This document shows positions 22,552 through 33,846 of a stretch of DNA of 64,000 nt, piece after piece. The DNA comes from Taxillus chinensis. Taxonomy: Eukaryota > Streptophyta > Magnoliopsida > Santalales > Loranthaceae. The stretch covers positions 48,103,504-48,167,503 of the forward strand of contig CM042089.1 of assembly GCA_023512835.1 (NCBI GenBank), read 5' to 3'. Below the pieces are notes generated by a model. That model was not told the origin of the DNA. It saw only the letters and a list, made by a program, of their open reading frames with translations, and did not search any database. The position numbers and the translations under genes were made by a program. The number at the start of each line of letters is the position of its first letter. Positions within the stretch are counted from its first letter, which is position 1.

Positions 22552-25179
22552 ATGGCTTCCCCCTCATTTACTGTAGATAAAATCTTTTTAAATAATGACT
22601 TCTACGCTGATCATAATAAAGACAGACGTTTATGGTATTTTGAATACTTTTTTAACACTCGACAAGACATCAAAGAAAAATATTACTCTCACCTCGCCAA
22701 ACATCAAACTCAAATCCTTTTCTTTGATTGGTTTGAAAAATATATGAATGAGCAACATTGGAATGAATTTATGGATCTTCCTCCCCCCTCATACCCCAAG
22801 AAAGAAGAAATCGCAGCTGACAAAGAGGATGAAGATACAGAAGATACATCTATTACTCCTCAGTCCTATAAACCAGAAGAAGATCCCTCCTCTAATTCCC
22901 TTACTCTCCATGTTCTCACAAATCAACAAGATACTCTTGTTGGTATTCTTCAACAGATTAAAGATCCGGTTCTTCATAAACAACTTTTCAAACAATTGTT
23001 TCCCCAAAATACCACCTCTTCTTTACCACCAATTTTCCCAAAAGTTCCTCCAAATCATTATCAACCTTCAAATCCTACTCCACCTTTACAAATTTTGCAA
23101 CAAGAAGTCAAAATAATTAAAGAACAACTTCATCAATTTAACAAATTAAAGGATCAACCTTTCTCGGATTATACTTTATTACCAAAACCACCAAACTATG
23201 ATTCTATCTCACCTCTCCAAGAGTATTATTTCTCAAAAGTATTTTCTTAAGATAACAATCAAATTTTATGAAAATTTTACTCTTGATACTATCGCCCTTT
23301 TTGATCTCGGGTGCTGATCTCAATGTATTAAAGAAGGCATTATTCCCCAAGATTTCAACAACCTTCTAATCAAACTCTTCGTGTCGCCAATAATCAACAA
23401 CTTCCTATCAAATATAAAACTGAAGCTTCTATTATAAATCAAAATATCCAAATTCAAACTGTTTTTGTCCTACTTTCTGATATTCAACATAATGCTATTT
23501 TAGGAACACCGTTTATCCATTTAATTACTCCTCACACAGTCCATCATGATCATATTTCATCAAATTCATTCTCTTCAAAACTTAATTTTCCTTTTCTTGA
23601 ACAATCACGAACGCGTACCATAGATTTATTAACTACACAAGATATTTTCAAAAATGAAATTCATAATACCATCAAAGGAAAAAAGGCTCATCTTTCTCAT
23701 CTTAATCAATCTATTTTAAACCTTAAAATCGAAGAACAACTTCTACAAAATTCAACTAAATCCAAAATTAGTTCTTTTCAAAAACAAATCGAGCAAGAAC
23801 TTTGCTCTGATCTTCCAAATGCTTTTTGGGATAGAAAACAACATATAGTTGATTTACCTTATGAAAAAGATTTTTCTGATAAAAATATCCCTACTAAAGC
23901 TCGTCCTATCCAAATGAACCAAGAACTTGAAAATTATTGCAAAAAAGAAATCCAAGATTTAGAATCCAAAGGTTTAATTCAAAAATCTAGGTCACCCTGG
24001 TCTTGTGCTGCTTTTTATGTTAATAAAAATGCTGAAATAGAAAGGGGTACACCTAGACTTGTTATTAATTACAAACCACTTAACAAAGCACTTCAATGGA
24101 TTCGTTATCCCATTCCAAACAAAAAAGATCTTTTACAAAAACTTTATTCCTCAAATATTTTTTCAAAATTTGATATGAAATCAGGATTTTAGCAAGTTCA
24201 AATCCATCCAAAAGATCGTTACAAAACTACTTTTACTGTTCCCTTTGGCCAATATGAATGGACAGTAATGCCTTTTGGTTTAAAAAATGCTCCATCCGAA
24301 TTTCAAAGAATTATGAATGACATTTTCAATCCATATTCTAATTTTTGTATTGTTTATATTGATGATGTTTTAGTTTTCTCTTCCTCTATTGAGCAACACT
24401 TTAAACATCTCAAAACGTTCTTCCATGTTGTTAAACAAAATGGCCTCGTTGTTTCCAAGCCTAAAATCTCTCTTTTTCAAACCAAAGTTCGTTTTCTAGG
24501 ACATTATATTACAAATGGCATGATTACACCAATAGAAAGAACTCTTGTCTTTGCTCAAAAATTTCCTGATAAAATATTAGACAAAACTCAACTTCAAAGG
24601 TTTCTAGGAAGTTTAAACTATATTCTAGACTTTTGTCCAAATATTAATCGCATTGCTAAACCTCTCCATGATAGGTTAAAAAAAAATCCTCCTCCGTGGA
24701 CAGATGAACATACTAACATTATTAAACAAATAAAAACTCAAGTTGAAACTATTCCTTGTCTTCACATTGCTGATCCTAATCTTCCAAAAATCGTTGAAAC
24801 TGATGCCTCTGATCTTGGTTATGGTAGTATTCTAAAACAAACCATTAATAATCATGAACAAATCATCCAATTTACTTCCGGTCATTGGAATGCATGCCAA
24901 AAGAATTATTCAACGGTCAAAAAAGAAATTCTTTCAATTGTTCTTTGTATTTCAAAATTTCAAAGTGATTTGCTAAATCAAAAATTCCTTCTCCGCATTG
25001 ACTGTCAATCTGCTAAAGAAATTTTACAAAAAGATGTTCAAAATCTTGCTTCTAAACAAATATTTGCTAGGTGGTAAGCTCTTCTTAGCATTTTTGATTT
25101 TGATATTGAATTTATTAAAGGTAGCAAGAATTATATTCCTGATTTTCTAACCCATGAATTTTTGCAAAGCAGGCCCTGA
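22552..25179 (+). pseudogene. Pararetroviral protease-reverse transcriptase-RNase H module, arm A
   Basis: It begins MASPSFTVDKIFLNN and soon shows ILFFDWFEKY, homologous to the head of the coat-protein module, but the coat core and zinc knuckle are absent. A Gln-rich segment leads to a protease whose DTGA codons are disrupted by a frameshift at about 23306-23318. Then comes an RT with SRSPWSCAAFYVNKNAE and the catalytic YIDD (24355-24366), and an RNase H with ETDASDLGYG. Breaks: frameshift near 23220, the protease frameshift, a TAG in the RT (24190-24192), and a TAA at 25075-25077. The RT stop is also in arm B; the others named are private. Viral RT copies RNA to DNA in the cytoplasm; this copy cannot. 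Confidence 0.85.
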
Positions 25180-26593
25180 TCCCACCAGGCCCTGTTTCCA
25201 TCTCCATCCTTCCATCAAATGGGGCGCAAAAAGAACAAAGGCAAAGAAGTCCAAGATTTTTCCCGAAGGTGCTTCACAACAACATTTTCCTTCTTGGGCC
25301 TCCATCGTTGAAGGAGAAGAACAAGATGCAGCTGAGGCCTCTCCATCCTCATCCATGGTCCAAGAATGGGTGGAAACTCTGTCCAAAAACCCCCAAATGT
25401 TCCAAATGTTTCAAAACCAACTCTCTGCTAAAAACTCCATGGACTCCTCTATCCCAAAAAATCTCATACCTCTTCCAAGTATTTCTTCCCCTGTCCATTA
25501 AATTCCTTCATCCTCATCAGGAAAAGGTATCCTTTCCCACCCAACAAAAGCCACTCATACGGATATTTCTCAATTATCTTCCCAAATACTTATTTCTCAA
25601 ACACCCTCCAGTTCACAAATTATTTTATCATCATCCAAATACATTGACAAGTCAAATTATCAAAAAATCTTTTCTGTTGAAAATGTCATTTGCCATCCGT
25701 CTCCAAAAGAATATGCTTCTAAAATCTTTCCTCCCACTTACCATTTCAAACCTTTTAATCCCCTCAAAAACCAAAATTACTACCGTTTTATCTTAGAATC
25801 CACCGGTTCTGCAATTTTCAAAGACTTTCACCAAAAGAACAATCATCCTTTCCTTGCCTATTCAACATGCCGCATCCAAAGGATTCTTACCACCTTTGCT
25901 TGGAATCAACCTCTCCATATCCCCAAGAGCCTTCCAAATAATTCAAATTCTCCCCTTCCTTACTATCCTACTTTTAATTACTGGGATTATCAGCAAGCAT
26001 GGTTTAATACTTTCTTTATCCAAAATCCCCAACAAAGCCATTCATGGCTCTTTCTTTTCCAACAAGATTTTCAACCTTTAACCGTTCCATCCTGGTTCTC
26101 CCATTGGTGGTCTTGGTTCGGATCCATTTATGAAATTTTCCCTCCTCAAATCCTTGAATCTTTTTACCTTTTTAAATCCAAATACCAGATTCCTGATATT
26201 GCACCATTCAAGAATCTTACCTACCATTTCTGCTCGCACCTCCATGTCCCATGGGTTTGCAGTTGGTATTATACATTCCAAGAATCTCCCGAACAGCCTC
26301 CTATGCTTGTTCGTAGGTTTAAAGTCAAATGGTGGAATTCCTATAATATTCCAAACCAACTCTCTAAACCTTCTATTCTTCAATGGCTTTCCAAACAAAC
26401 TCCAAACTCATTACCCACATCCTCTAAGCCTAATTTTCTTACCCAAAAGGCTTTTGCCCAGGCCAAATTGGCACAAGCCCAATCAGAAGAAGAATATTTC
26501 TACATTATGCAAACATTGCTCCAATCCACCAAACACTCATCTTCTTCATCTAATGCAAATTCTCTCCCCGATGTAAATCTCAGTGATCCATAA
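25154..26593 (+). pseudogene. ORF of unknown function downstream of RNase H, arm A (ORF2-like)
   Basis: It overlaps the RT module end, and the product is unrecognised functionally. Features: a basic Lys/Arg head, a Ser/Pro-rich stretch, a long aromatic-rich core with many Trp and Tyr (about 25780-26390), and a Gln/Ala-rich tail. Position and aromatic character resemble the downstream ORF of florendoviruses, whose role is not established. It is broken by TAA at 25499-25501 and by frame changes between the segments open from 25501, 26130 and 26303. It ends about 14 bases before the next promoter region. The arm B copy is 27951-29392. Confidence 0.65.
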
Positions 26594-26606
26594 CAAATGG
26601 TTACTA

Positions 26607-27610
26607 CCGTGTGTAGTCGGTCAGAATGACTACACCTCATTAGCTGCAAACGGCGCCTAATGGGCCTCTATCAAATCCGTTGATCGCTGTGGATTTGCGA
26701 AAAATCCAAATGTAGGCCCATTCCCAGTGGCCCATCCAAATTGCAGGTCCAAATTTATCCGGCCCAATCCCAGTGGCCCAGTAAAGCTCTTATAGCAAAT
26801 TCAGTGTCTAGGACAGGCCCAATCCCAACGGCTCATACCAAGACACAGCCTAAAGTCCATCTACAGTATTTGGCTCCAGGCCCAACGCCCATGCCAAAGT
26901 AAAGCCCAAGACTATACAATCCAAATGGCAGTCACAAGCCCAGGAAAGTCTATTCCCGAAGGTCCATGATGCTGAAGCCCAAGTCCAAGGTTTCATTTTA
27001 CTGTTCATAGTCCACGTGGCGAAATTAAAAAAAAAAAGAGAGGAAAGTCAAATCCCTAAGTTACCCTTCCTTCTTCTGGAAGCCTCCTCCCGTGCCTATA
27101 TAAGGAGACCCCCTCCTCCTTCTTTCATAAGCTTTTCATTCCCCAAGCATACATACAAACACTCTCCCTCTTCCCCGAAGAGCTTCTCTCTCCTCTCTCC
27201 TTCTCCGGCGAACCTCTCCTCTTCCGGCGGACTTCTCCGGCAACGTTCTTCCTTCTTCTTCCCCCCTCTTCTTAATTAAGTTTGTTTTACAGGATGCTTG
27301 GTTGAAGCTCCGAAGTTGTATTTTCCTTTTTTATTTCCAAAGGTATGTATATGTATTTCAAAGTTTATTAAGTTTATTAATGAAATAATTTGTTCTTTTC
27401 TTATCCTATCTCTCCCTTCCTCCAATCCTCTTTTATATTTATGCACATACATATATATCACTGATATATATGTATATTATTAGATAAAGTATATATTTAT
27501 ATATGTATACAACCCCATGACTATGTGCTTGGCTTTCAGTCGTGGAGGACTTTAATTAATTAATTTATATATAGATATATACGTATATGTATTATATATG
27601 CACTACTCAT
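26607..27610 (+). promoter_or_regulatory. Viral promoter/leader copy in the spacer between the inverted arms
   Basis: Near-identical to 20860-21850: one hairpin unit, G-box, TATATAAG at 27097-27104, and the pyrimidine-rich start. The leader stops at about 27605, before the primer site, and is joined to a movement-protein fragment. If active it would transcribe rightward, antisense to arm B. Confidence 0.75.
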
Positions 27611-27625
27611 AATTATAAAATGCTT

Positions 27626-27937
27626 GAAGGATCTATACCATTGCTTTAATATTTAAAATCCATTATAAAGCTATGATTTCTGCTTTTGCAACTAAACATA
27701 AAATACAAAGTAAAAAAGGCGAAACCCTTTTCCTCCAAACAGATTTTTCAAAATCAAACACTATTATTCCAAAAACAATCCAATGGAAAGATGTCAACCT
27801 TCCACAAGAATGGTTACTAGAAGGCGCTGTCCCCCCACTACCACCTCCAACTCCAATTCCCAATTCTGACCTTCGTCAAATTACCCAATACAATGATGGT
27901 ACTTGTCAAACTTCAATTCAAACGATAGTCATTCCTA
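27626..27937 (+). pseudogene. Pararetroviral movement-protein C-terminal fragment
   Basis: The open frame contains FKIHYKAM, TLFLQTDFSKSN and PKTIQWKDVNLPQEW, which resemble the C-terminal part of caulimovirid (30K-type) movement proteins that open plasmodesmata for the virus. Only about 100 codons remain and the core 30K domain is missing. The end (caaacttcaattcaaacgat, 27907-27926) matches the sequence just before the coat-protein start at the outer end of arm B (47895-47925). The fragment is therefore the piece that would precede the coat protein in the parent genome. Confidence 0.65.
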
Positions 27938-27950
27938 TAGTAACCATTTG

Positions 27951-29392
27951 TTATGGATCACTGAGATTTACATCGGGGAGAGAATTTGCATTAGATGAAG
28001 AAGATGAGTGTTTGGTGGATTGGAGCAATGTTTGCATAATGTAGAAATATTCTTCTTCTGATTGGGCTTGTGCCAATTTGGCCTGGGCAAAAGCCTTTTG
28101 GGTAAGAAAATTAGGCTTAGAGGATGTGGGTAATGAGTTTGGAGTTTGTTTGGAAAGCCATTGAAGAATAGAAGGTTTAGAGAGTTGGTTTGGAATATTA
28201 TAGGAATTCTACCATTTGACTTTAAACCTACGAACAAGCATAGGAGGCTGTTCGGGAGATTCTTGGAATGCATAATACCAACTGCAAACCCATGGGACAT
28301 GGAGGTGCAAGCAGAAATGGTAGGTAAGATTCTTGAATGGTGCAATATCAGGAATCTGGTATTTGGATTTAAAAAGGTAAAAAGATTCAAGGATTTGAGG
28401 AGGGAAAATTTCATAAATGGATCCGAACCAAGACCACCAATGGGAGAACCAGGATGGAACGGTTAAAGGTTGAAAATCTTGTTGGAAAAGAAAGAGCCAT
28501 GAATGGCTTTGTTGGGGATTTTGGATAAAGAAAGTATTAAACCATGCTTGCTGATAATCCCAGTAATTAAAAGTAGGATAGTAAGGAAGGGGAGAATTTG
28601 AATTATTTGGAAGGCTCTTGGGGATATGGAGAGGTTGATTCCAAGCAGAGGTGGTAAGAATCCTTTGGATGCGGCATGTTGAATAGGCAGGGGAAGGATG
28701 ATTGTTCTTTTGGTGAAAGTCTTTGAAAATTGCAGAACCGGTGGATTCTAAGATAGAACGGTAGTAATTTTGGTTTTTGAGGGGATTAAAAGGTTTGAAA
28801 TGGTAAGTGGGAGGAAAGATTTTGGAAGCATATTCTTTTGGAGATGGATGGCAAATGTCATTTTCAACGAAAAAAGATTTTTTTGATAATTTGACTTGTC
28901 AATGTATTTGGATGATGATAAAATAATTTGTGAACTGGAGGGTGTTTGAGAAATAAGTATTTGGGAAGATAATTGAGAAATATCCGTATGAGTGGCTTTT
29001 GTTGGGTGGGAAAGGATACCTTTTCCTGATGAGGATGAAGGAATTTGATGGACAGGGGAAGAAATACTTGGAAGAGGTATGAGATTTTTTGGGATAGAGG
29101 AGTCCATGGGGTTTTTAGCAGAGAGTTGGTTTTGAAACATTTGGAACATTTGGGGGTTTTTGGACAGAGTTTCCACCTATTCTTGGACCATGGATGAGGA
29201 TGGAGAGGCCTCAGCTGCATCTTGTTCTTCTCCTTCAACGATGGAGGCCCAAGAAGGAAAATGTTGTTGTGAAGCACCTTCGGGAAAAATCTTGGACTTC
29301 TTTGCCTTTGTTCTTTTTGCGCCCCATTTGATGGAAGGATGGAGATGGAAACAGGGCCTGGTGGGATCAGGGCCTGCTTTGCAAAAATTCAC
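27951..29392 (-). pseudogene. ORF of unknown function, arm B
   Basis: Inverted copy of 25154-26593. It has its own TAG at 29177-29179 and a one-base expansion of an A run near 28870 that shifts the frame. The TAA seen in arm A at 25499 is not present here. The aromatic-rich core and Gln/Ala tail are otherwise kept. Confidence 0.65.
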
Positions 29393-31993
29393 GGGTCAGA
29401 AAATCAGGAATATAATTCTTGCTACCTTTAATAAATTCAATATCAAAATCAAAAATGCTAAGAAGAGCTTGCCACCTAGCAAATATTTGTTTAGAAGCAA
29501 GATTTTGAACATCTTTTTGTAAAATTTCTTTAGCAGATTGACAGTCAATGCGGAGAAGGAATTTTTGATTTAGCAAATCACTTTGAAATTTTGAAATACA
29601 AAGAACAATTGAAAGAATTTCTTTTTTGACCGTTGAATAATTCTTTTGGCATGCATTCCAATGACCGGAAGTAAATTGGATGATTTGTTCATGATTATTA
29701 ATGCTTTGTTTTAGAATACCACCATAACCAAGATCAGAGGCATCAGTTTCAATGATTTTTGGAAGATTAGGATCAGCAATGTGAAGACTAGGAATAGTTT
29801 CAACTTGAGTTTTTATTTGTTTAATAATGTTAGTATGTTCATCTGTCCACGGAGGAGGATTCTTTTTTAACCTATCATGGAGAGGTTTAGCAATGCGATT
29901 AATATTTGGACAAAAGTCTAGAATATAGTTTAAACTTCCTAGAAACCTTTGAAGTTGAGTTTTGTCTAATATTTTATCAGGAAATTTTTGAGCAAAGACA
30001 AGAGTTCTTTCTATTGGTGTAATCATGCCATTTGTAATATAATGTCCTAGAAAACGAACTTTGGTTTGAAAAAGAGAGATTTTAGGCTTGGAAACAACGA
30101 GGCCATTTTGTTTAACAACATGGAAGAACGTTTTGAGATGTTTAAAGTGTTGCTCAATAGAGGAAGAGAAAACTAAAACATCATCAATATAAACAATACA
30201 AAAATTAGAATATGGATTGAAAATGTCATTCATAATTCTTTGAAATTCGGATGGAGCATTTTTTAAACCAAAAGGCATTACTGTCCATTCATATTGGCCA
30301 AAGGGAACAGTAAAAGCAGTTTTGTAACGATCTTTTGGATGGATTTGAACTTGCTAAAATCCTGATTTCATATCAAATTTTGAAAAAATATTTGAGGAAT
30401 AAAGTTTTTGTAAAAGATCTTTTTTGTTTGGAATGGGATAACGAATCCATTGAAGTGCTTTGTTAAGTGGTTTGTAATTAATAACAAGTCTAGGTGTACC
30501 CCTTTCTATTTCAGCATTTTTATTAACATAAAAAGCAGCACAAGACCAGGGTGACCTAGATTTTTGAATTAAGCCTTTGGATTCTAAATCTTGGATTTCT
30601 TTTTTGCAATAATTTTCATGTTCTTGGTTCATTTGGATAGGACGAGCTTTAGTAGGGATATTTTTATCAGAATTTTTTTTTTCATAAGGTAAATCAACTA
30701 TATGTTGTTTTCTATCCCAAAAAGCATTTGGAAGATTAGAGCAAAGTTCTTGCTCGATTTGTTTTTGAAAAGAACTAATTTTGGATTTAGTTGAATTTTG
30801 TAGAAGTTGTTCTTCGATTTTAAGGTTTAAAATAGATTGATTAAGATGAGAAAGATGAGCCTTTTTCCTTTGATGGTATTATGAATTTCATTTTTGAAAA
30901 TATCTTGTGTAGTTAATAAATCTATGGTACGCGTTCGTGATTGTTCAAGAAAAGGAAAATTAAGTTTTGAAGAGAATGAATTTGATGAAATATGATCATG
31001 ATGGACTGTGTAAGGAGTAATTAAATGGATAAACGGTGTTCCTAAAATAGCATTATGTTGAATATCGAAAAGTAGGACAAAAACAGTTTGAATTTGGATA
31101 TTTTGATTTATAATAGAAGCTTCAGTTTTATATTTGATAGGAAGTTGTTGATTATTGGCGGCACGAAGAGTTTGATTAGAAGGTTGTTAAAATCTTCGGG
31201 GAATAATGCCTTCTTTAATATAGTTGAGATCAGCACCAGTATCAAAAAGGGCGATAGTATCAAGAGTAAAATTTTCATAAAATTTGATTGTTATCTTAAG
31301 AAAATACTTTTGAGAAATAATATGCTGGAGAGGTGAGATAGAATCATAGTTTGGTGGTTTTGGTAATAAAGTATAATCCGAGAAAGGTTGATCCTTTAAT
31401 TTGTTAAATTGATGAAGTTGTTCTTTAATTATTTTGACTTCTTGTTGCAAAATTTGTAAAGGTGGAGTAGGATTTGAAGGTTGATAATGATTTGGAGGAA
31501 CTTTTGGGAAAATTGGTGGTAAAGAAGAGGTGGTATTTTGGGGAAACAATTGTTTGAAAAGTTGTTTATGAAGAACCAGATCTTCAATCTGTTGAAGAAT
31601 ACCAACAAGAGTATCTTGTTGATTTGTGAGAACATGGAGAGTAAGGGAATTAGAGGAGGGATCTTCTTCTGGTTTATAGGACTGAGGAGTAATAGATGTA
31701 TCTTCTGTATCTTCATCCTCTTTGTCAGCTGCGATTTCTTATTTCTTGGGGTATGAGGGGGGAGGAAGATCCATAAATTCATTCCAATGTTGCTCATTCA
31801 TATATTTTTCAAACCAATCAAAGAAAAGGATTTGAGTTTGATGTTTGGCGAGGTGAGAGTAATATTTTTCTTTGATGTCTTGTCGAGTGTTGAAAAAGTA
31901 TTCAAAATACAATAAACGTCTGTCTTTATTATGATCAGCGTAGAAGTCATTATTTAAAAAGATTTTATCTACAGTAAATGAGGGGGAAGCCAT
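29367..31993 (-). pseudogene. Pararetroviral protease-RT-RNase H module, arm B
   Basis: Inverted copy of 22552-25179. The protease DTGA motif is intact here (about 31226-31240), and the RNase H reads through to its natural end at 29367. Breaks: TAA at 31739-31741 (private), frame changes in the protease-RT linker (31187 area and about 30860), and a TAG in the RT at 30354-30356 shared with arm A. Catalytic YIDD is present. The product is not functional. Confidence 0.85.
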
Positions 31994-32717
31994 ACTTAAG
32001 AAGAGAACTTACCAGATACGCTATAACAAAAGAACAAGAACTAACTACAATAGCTGACCGGATACGATTAGTCACGGAGGGGATGGAATCGAAGGGGTAG
32101 ATACTTCGAGATGGCAAGCGTCGATGGAATAGGGATCGAAGTCAGGCCGGTAACCGTTGGCTTAACTCAAGGTTTTACTGCCCAAACACGCCTGTCCGTC
32201 GGCTTCAACAGGGACTTACCTCCTTGGATCTGCTGCTTTCCCTACCACACCTGCGATCGACAGGCTCTGATACCAATGGAGAAACGGAATGGAAGCGTGA
32301 CTACTAGTACCGATGTATTTTAATTATTGGTACGTGGCGTTGTATCTTCCAAAGTGCCATCTCCAATGGAGGATGTTACTGGTTTCCAGCCGATATACCA
32401 ATATCTTTTTTAATATTTTTACTTTTTCTTTTCTTTTCTTGATATTTTAAAACATAAAAGACTGTAATTAAAAGTAAACGAATAAGACAAGCAACAATAA
32501 TGGCCGGTAGGGCCCACACAAAGACTTTAATTATGAAAAGACTTTTAAAGTAAAAGTAAACTAATAAGGACGAAACAAAATGATGCCCTGTCGGGCCCAC
32601 ATGAAGAAAATAAGAAAAAGGGGGAAAGGGACTTATATATTAAATTAAAAACCACCACGACCGAAAGCTAGGCACGTAATCATGAGGTCGTAGTAGTGCA
32701 TATATAATACATATACG

Positions 32718-32752
<35 letters not shown>

Positions 32753-33846
32753 AATTAATTAATTAAAGTCCTCCACGACTGAAAGCCAAGCACATAGTCA
32801 TGGGGTTGTATACATATATAAATATATACTTTATCTAATAATATACATATATATATCAGTGATATATATGTATGTGCATAAATATAAAAGAGGATTGGGG
32901 GAAGGGAGAGATAGGATAAGAAAAGAACAAATTATTTCATTAATAAACTTAATAAACTTTGAAATACATATACATACCTTTGGAAATAAAAAAGGAAAAT
33001 ACAACTTCGGAGCTTCAACCAAGCATCCTGTAAAACAAACTTAATTAAGAAGAGGGGGGAAGAAGAAGGAAGAACGTTGCCGGAGAAGTCCGCCGGAAGA
33101 GGAGAGGTTCGCCGGAGAAGGAGAGAGGAGAGAGAAGCTCTTCGGGGAAGAGGGAGAGTGTTTGTATGTATGCTTGGGGAATGAAAAGCTTATGAAAGGA
33201 GGAGGAGGGGGTCTCCTTATATAGGCACGGGAGGAGGCTTCCAGAAGAAGGAAGGGTAACTTAGGGATTTGACTTTCTTTTCTTTTCTGTTCTTTTTTTT
33301 TTTTTAAATTCGCCACGTGGACTATGAACAGTAAAATGAAACCTTGGACTTGGGCTTCAGCATCATGGACCTTTGGGAATAGACTTTCCTGGGCCTGTGA
33401 CTGCCATTTGGACCGTATAGTCTTGGGCTTCACTTTGGCATGGGCGTTGGGCCTGGAGCCAAATACTGTAGATGGTCTTTGGGCTGTGTCTTGGATGAGC
33501 CGTTTGGGATTGGGCCTGTCCTGGACACTGAATTTGTTATAAGAGCTTTACCGGGCCGCTGGGATTGGGCCGGATAAATTTGGACCTGCAATTTGGATGG
33601 GCCGCTGGGAATGGGCCTTCATTGGATTTTTCGCAAATCCACAGCGATCAACGGATTTGATAGAGGCCCATTAGGCGCCGTTTGCATCTAATGAGGTGTA
33701 GTCATTCTGACCGACTACACACGGATTTGCACAGAGTGCTTTTTTGGATTTTACGCAAACCCACAGCGATCAACGGATTTGATGACGGCCCATTAGAAGC
33801 CGTTTGCATCTAATGAGGTGTAGTCATTCTGACCGACTACACACGG
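31994..33846 (-). promoter_or_regulatory. Viral promoter/leader, arm B
   Basis: Inverted copy of 20738-22551: primer site gctctgatacca (32264-32275), AT-rich leader, CTTATATA (33216-33223, a TATA box on the minus strand), G-box ccacgtgg at about 33313, and two 122-bp hairpin repeats ending at 33846. Confidence 0.75.

Larger units (their letters stand above)
17562..26606 (+). mobile_element. Endogenous pararetrovirus, arm A (Caulimoviridae, petuvirus/florendovirus-like)
   Basis: Order on this strand: coat protein-zinc knuckle-protease module, promoter/leader with tRNA-Met primer site, protease-RT-RNase H module, and an ORF of unknown function. There is no integrase and there are no LTRs, which separates it from LTR retrotransposons and fits Caulimoviridae. 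All ORFs carry frameshifts or stops, so it is a fossil. It starts abruptly within the coat-protein N-terminus at filler DNA. The other arm, 27938-47939, is the same unit inverted. Confidence 0.88.

Noticed and set aside
20860..27610. Direct repeats of the viral promoter regarded as LTRs of a retrotransposon
   Set aside because: The repeats lack TG..CA ends, target duplications and a PBS just inside, and no integrase is encoded; a pararetroviral intergenic region fits better.
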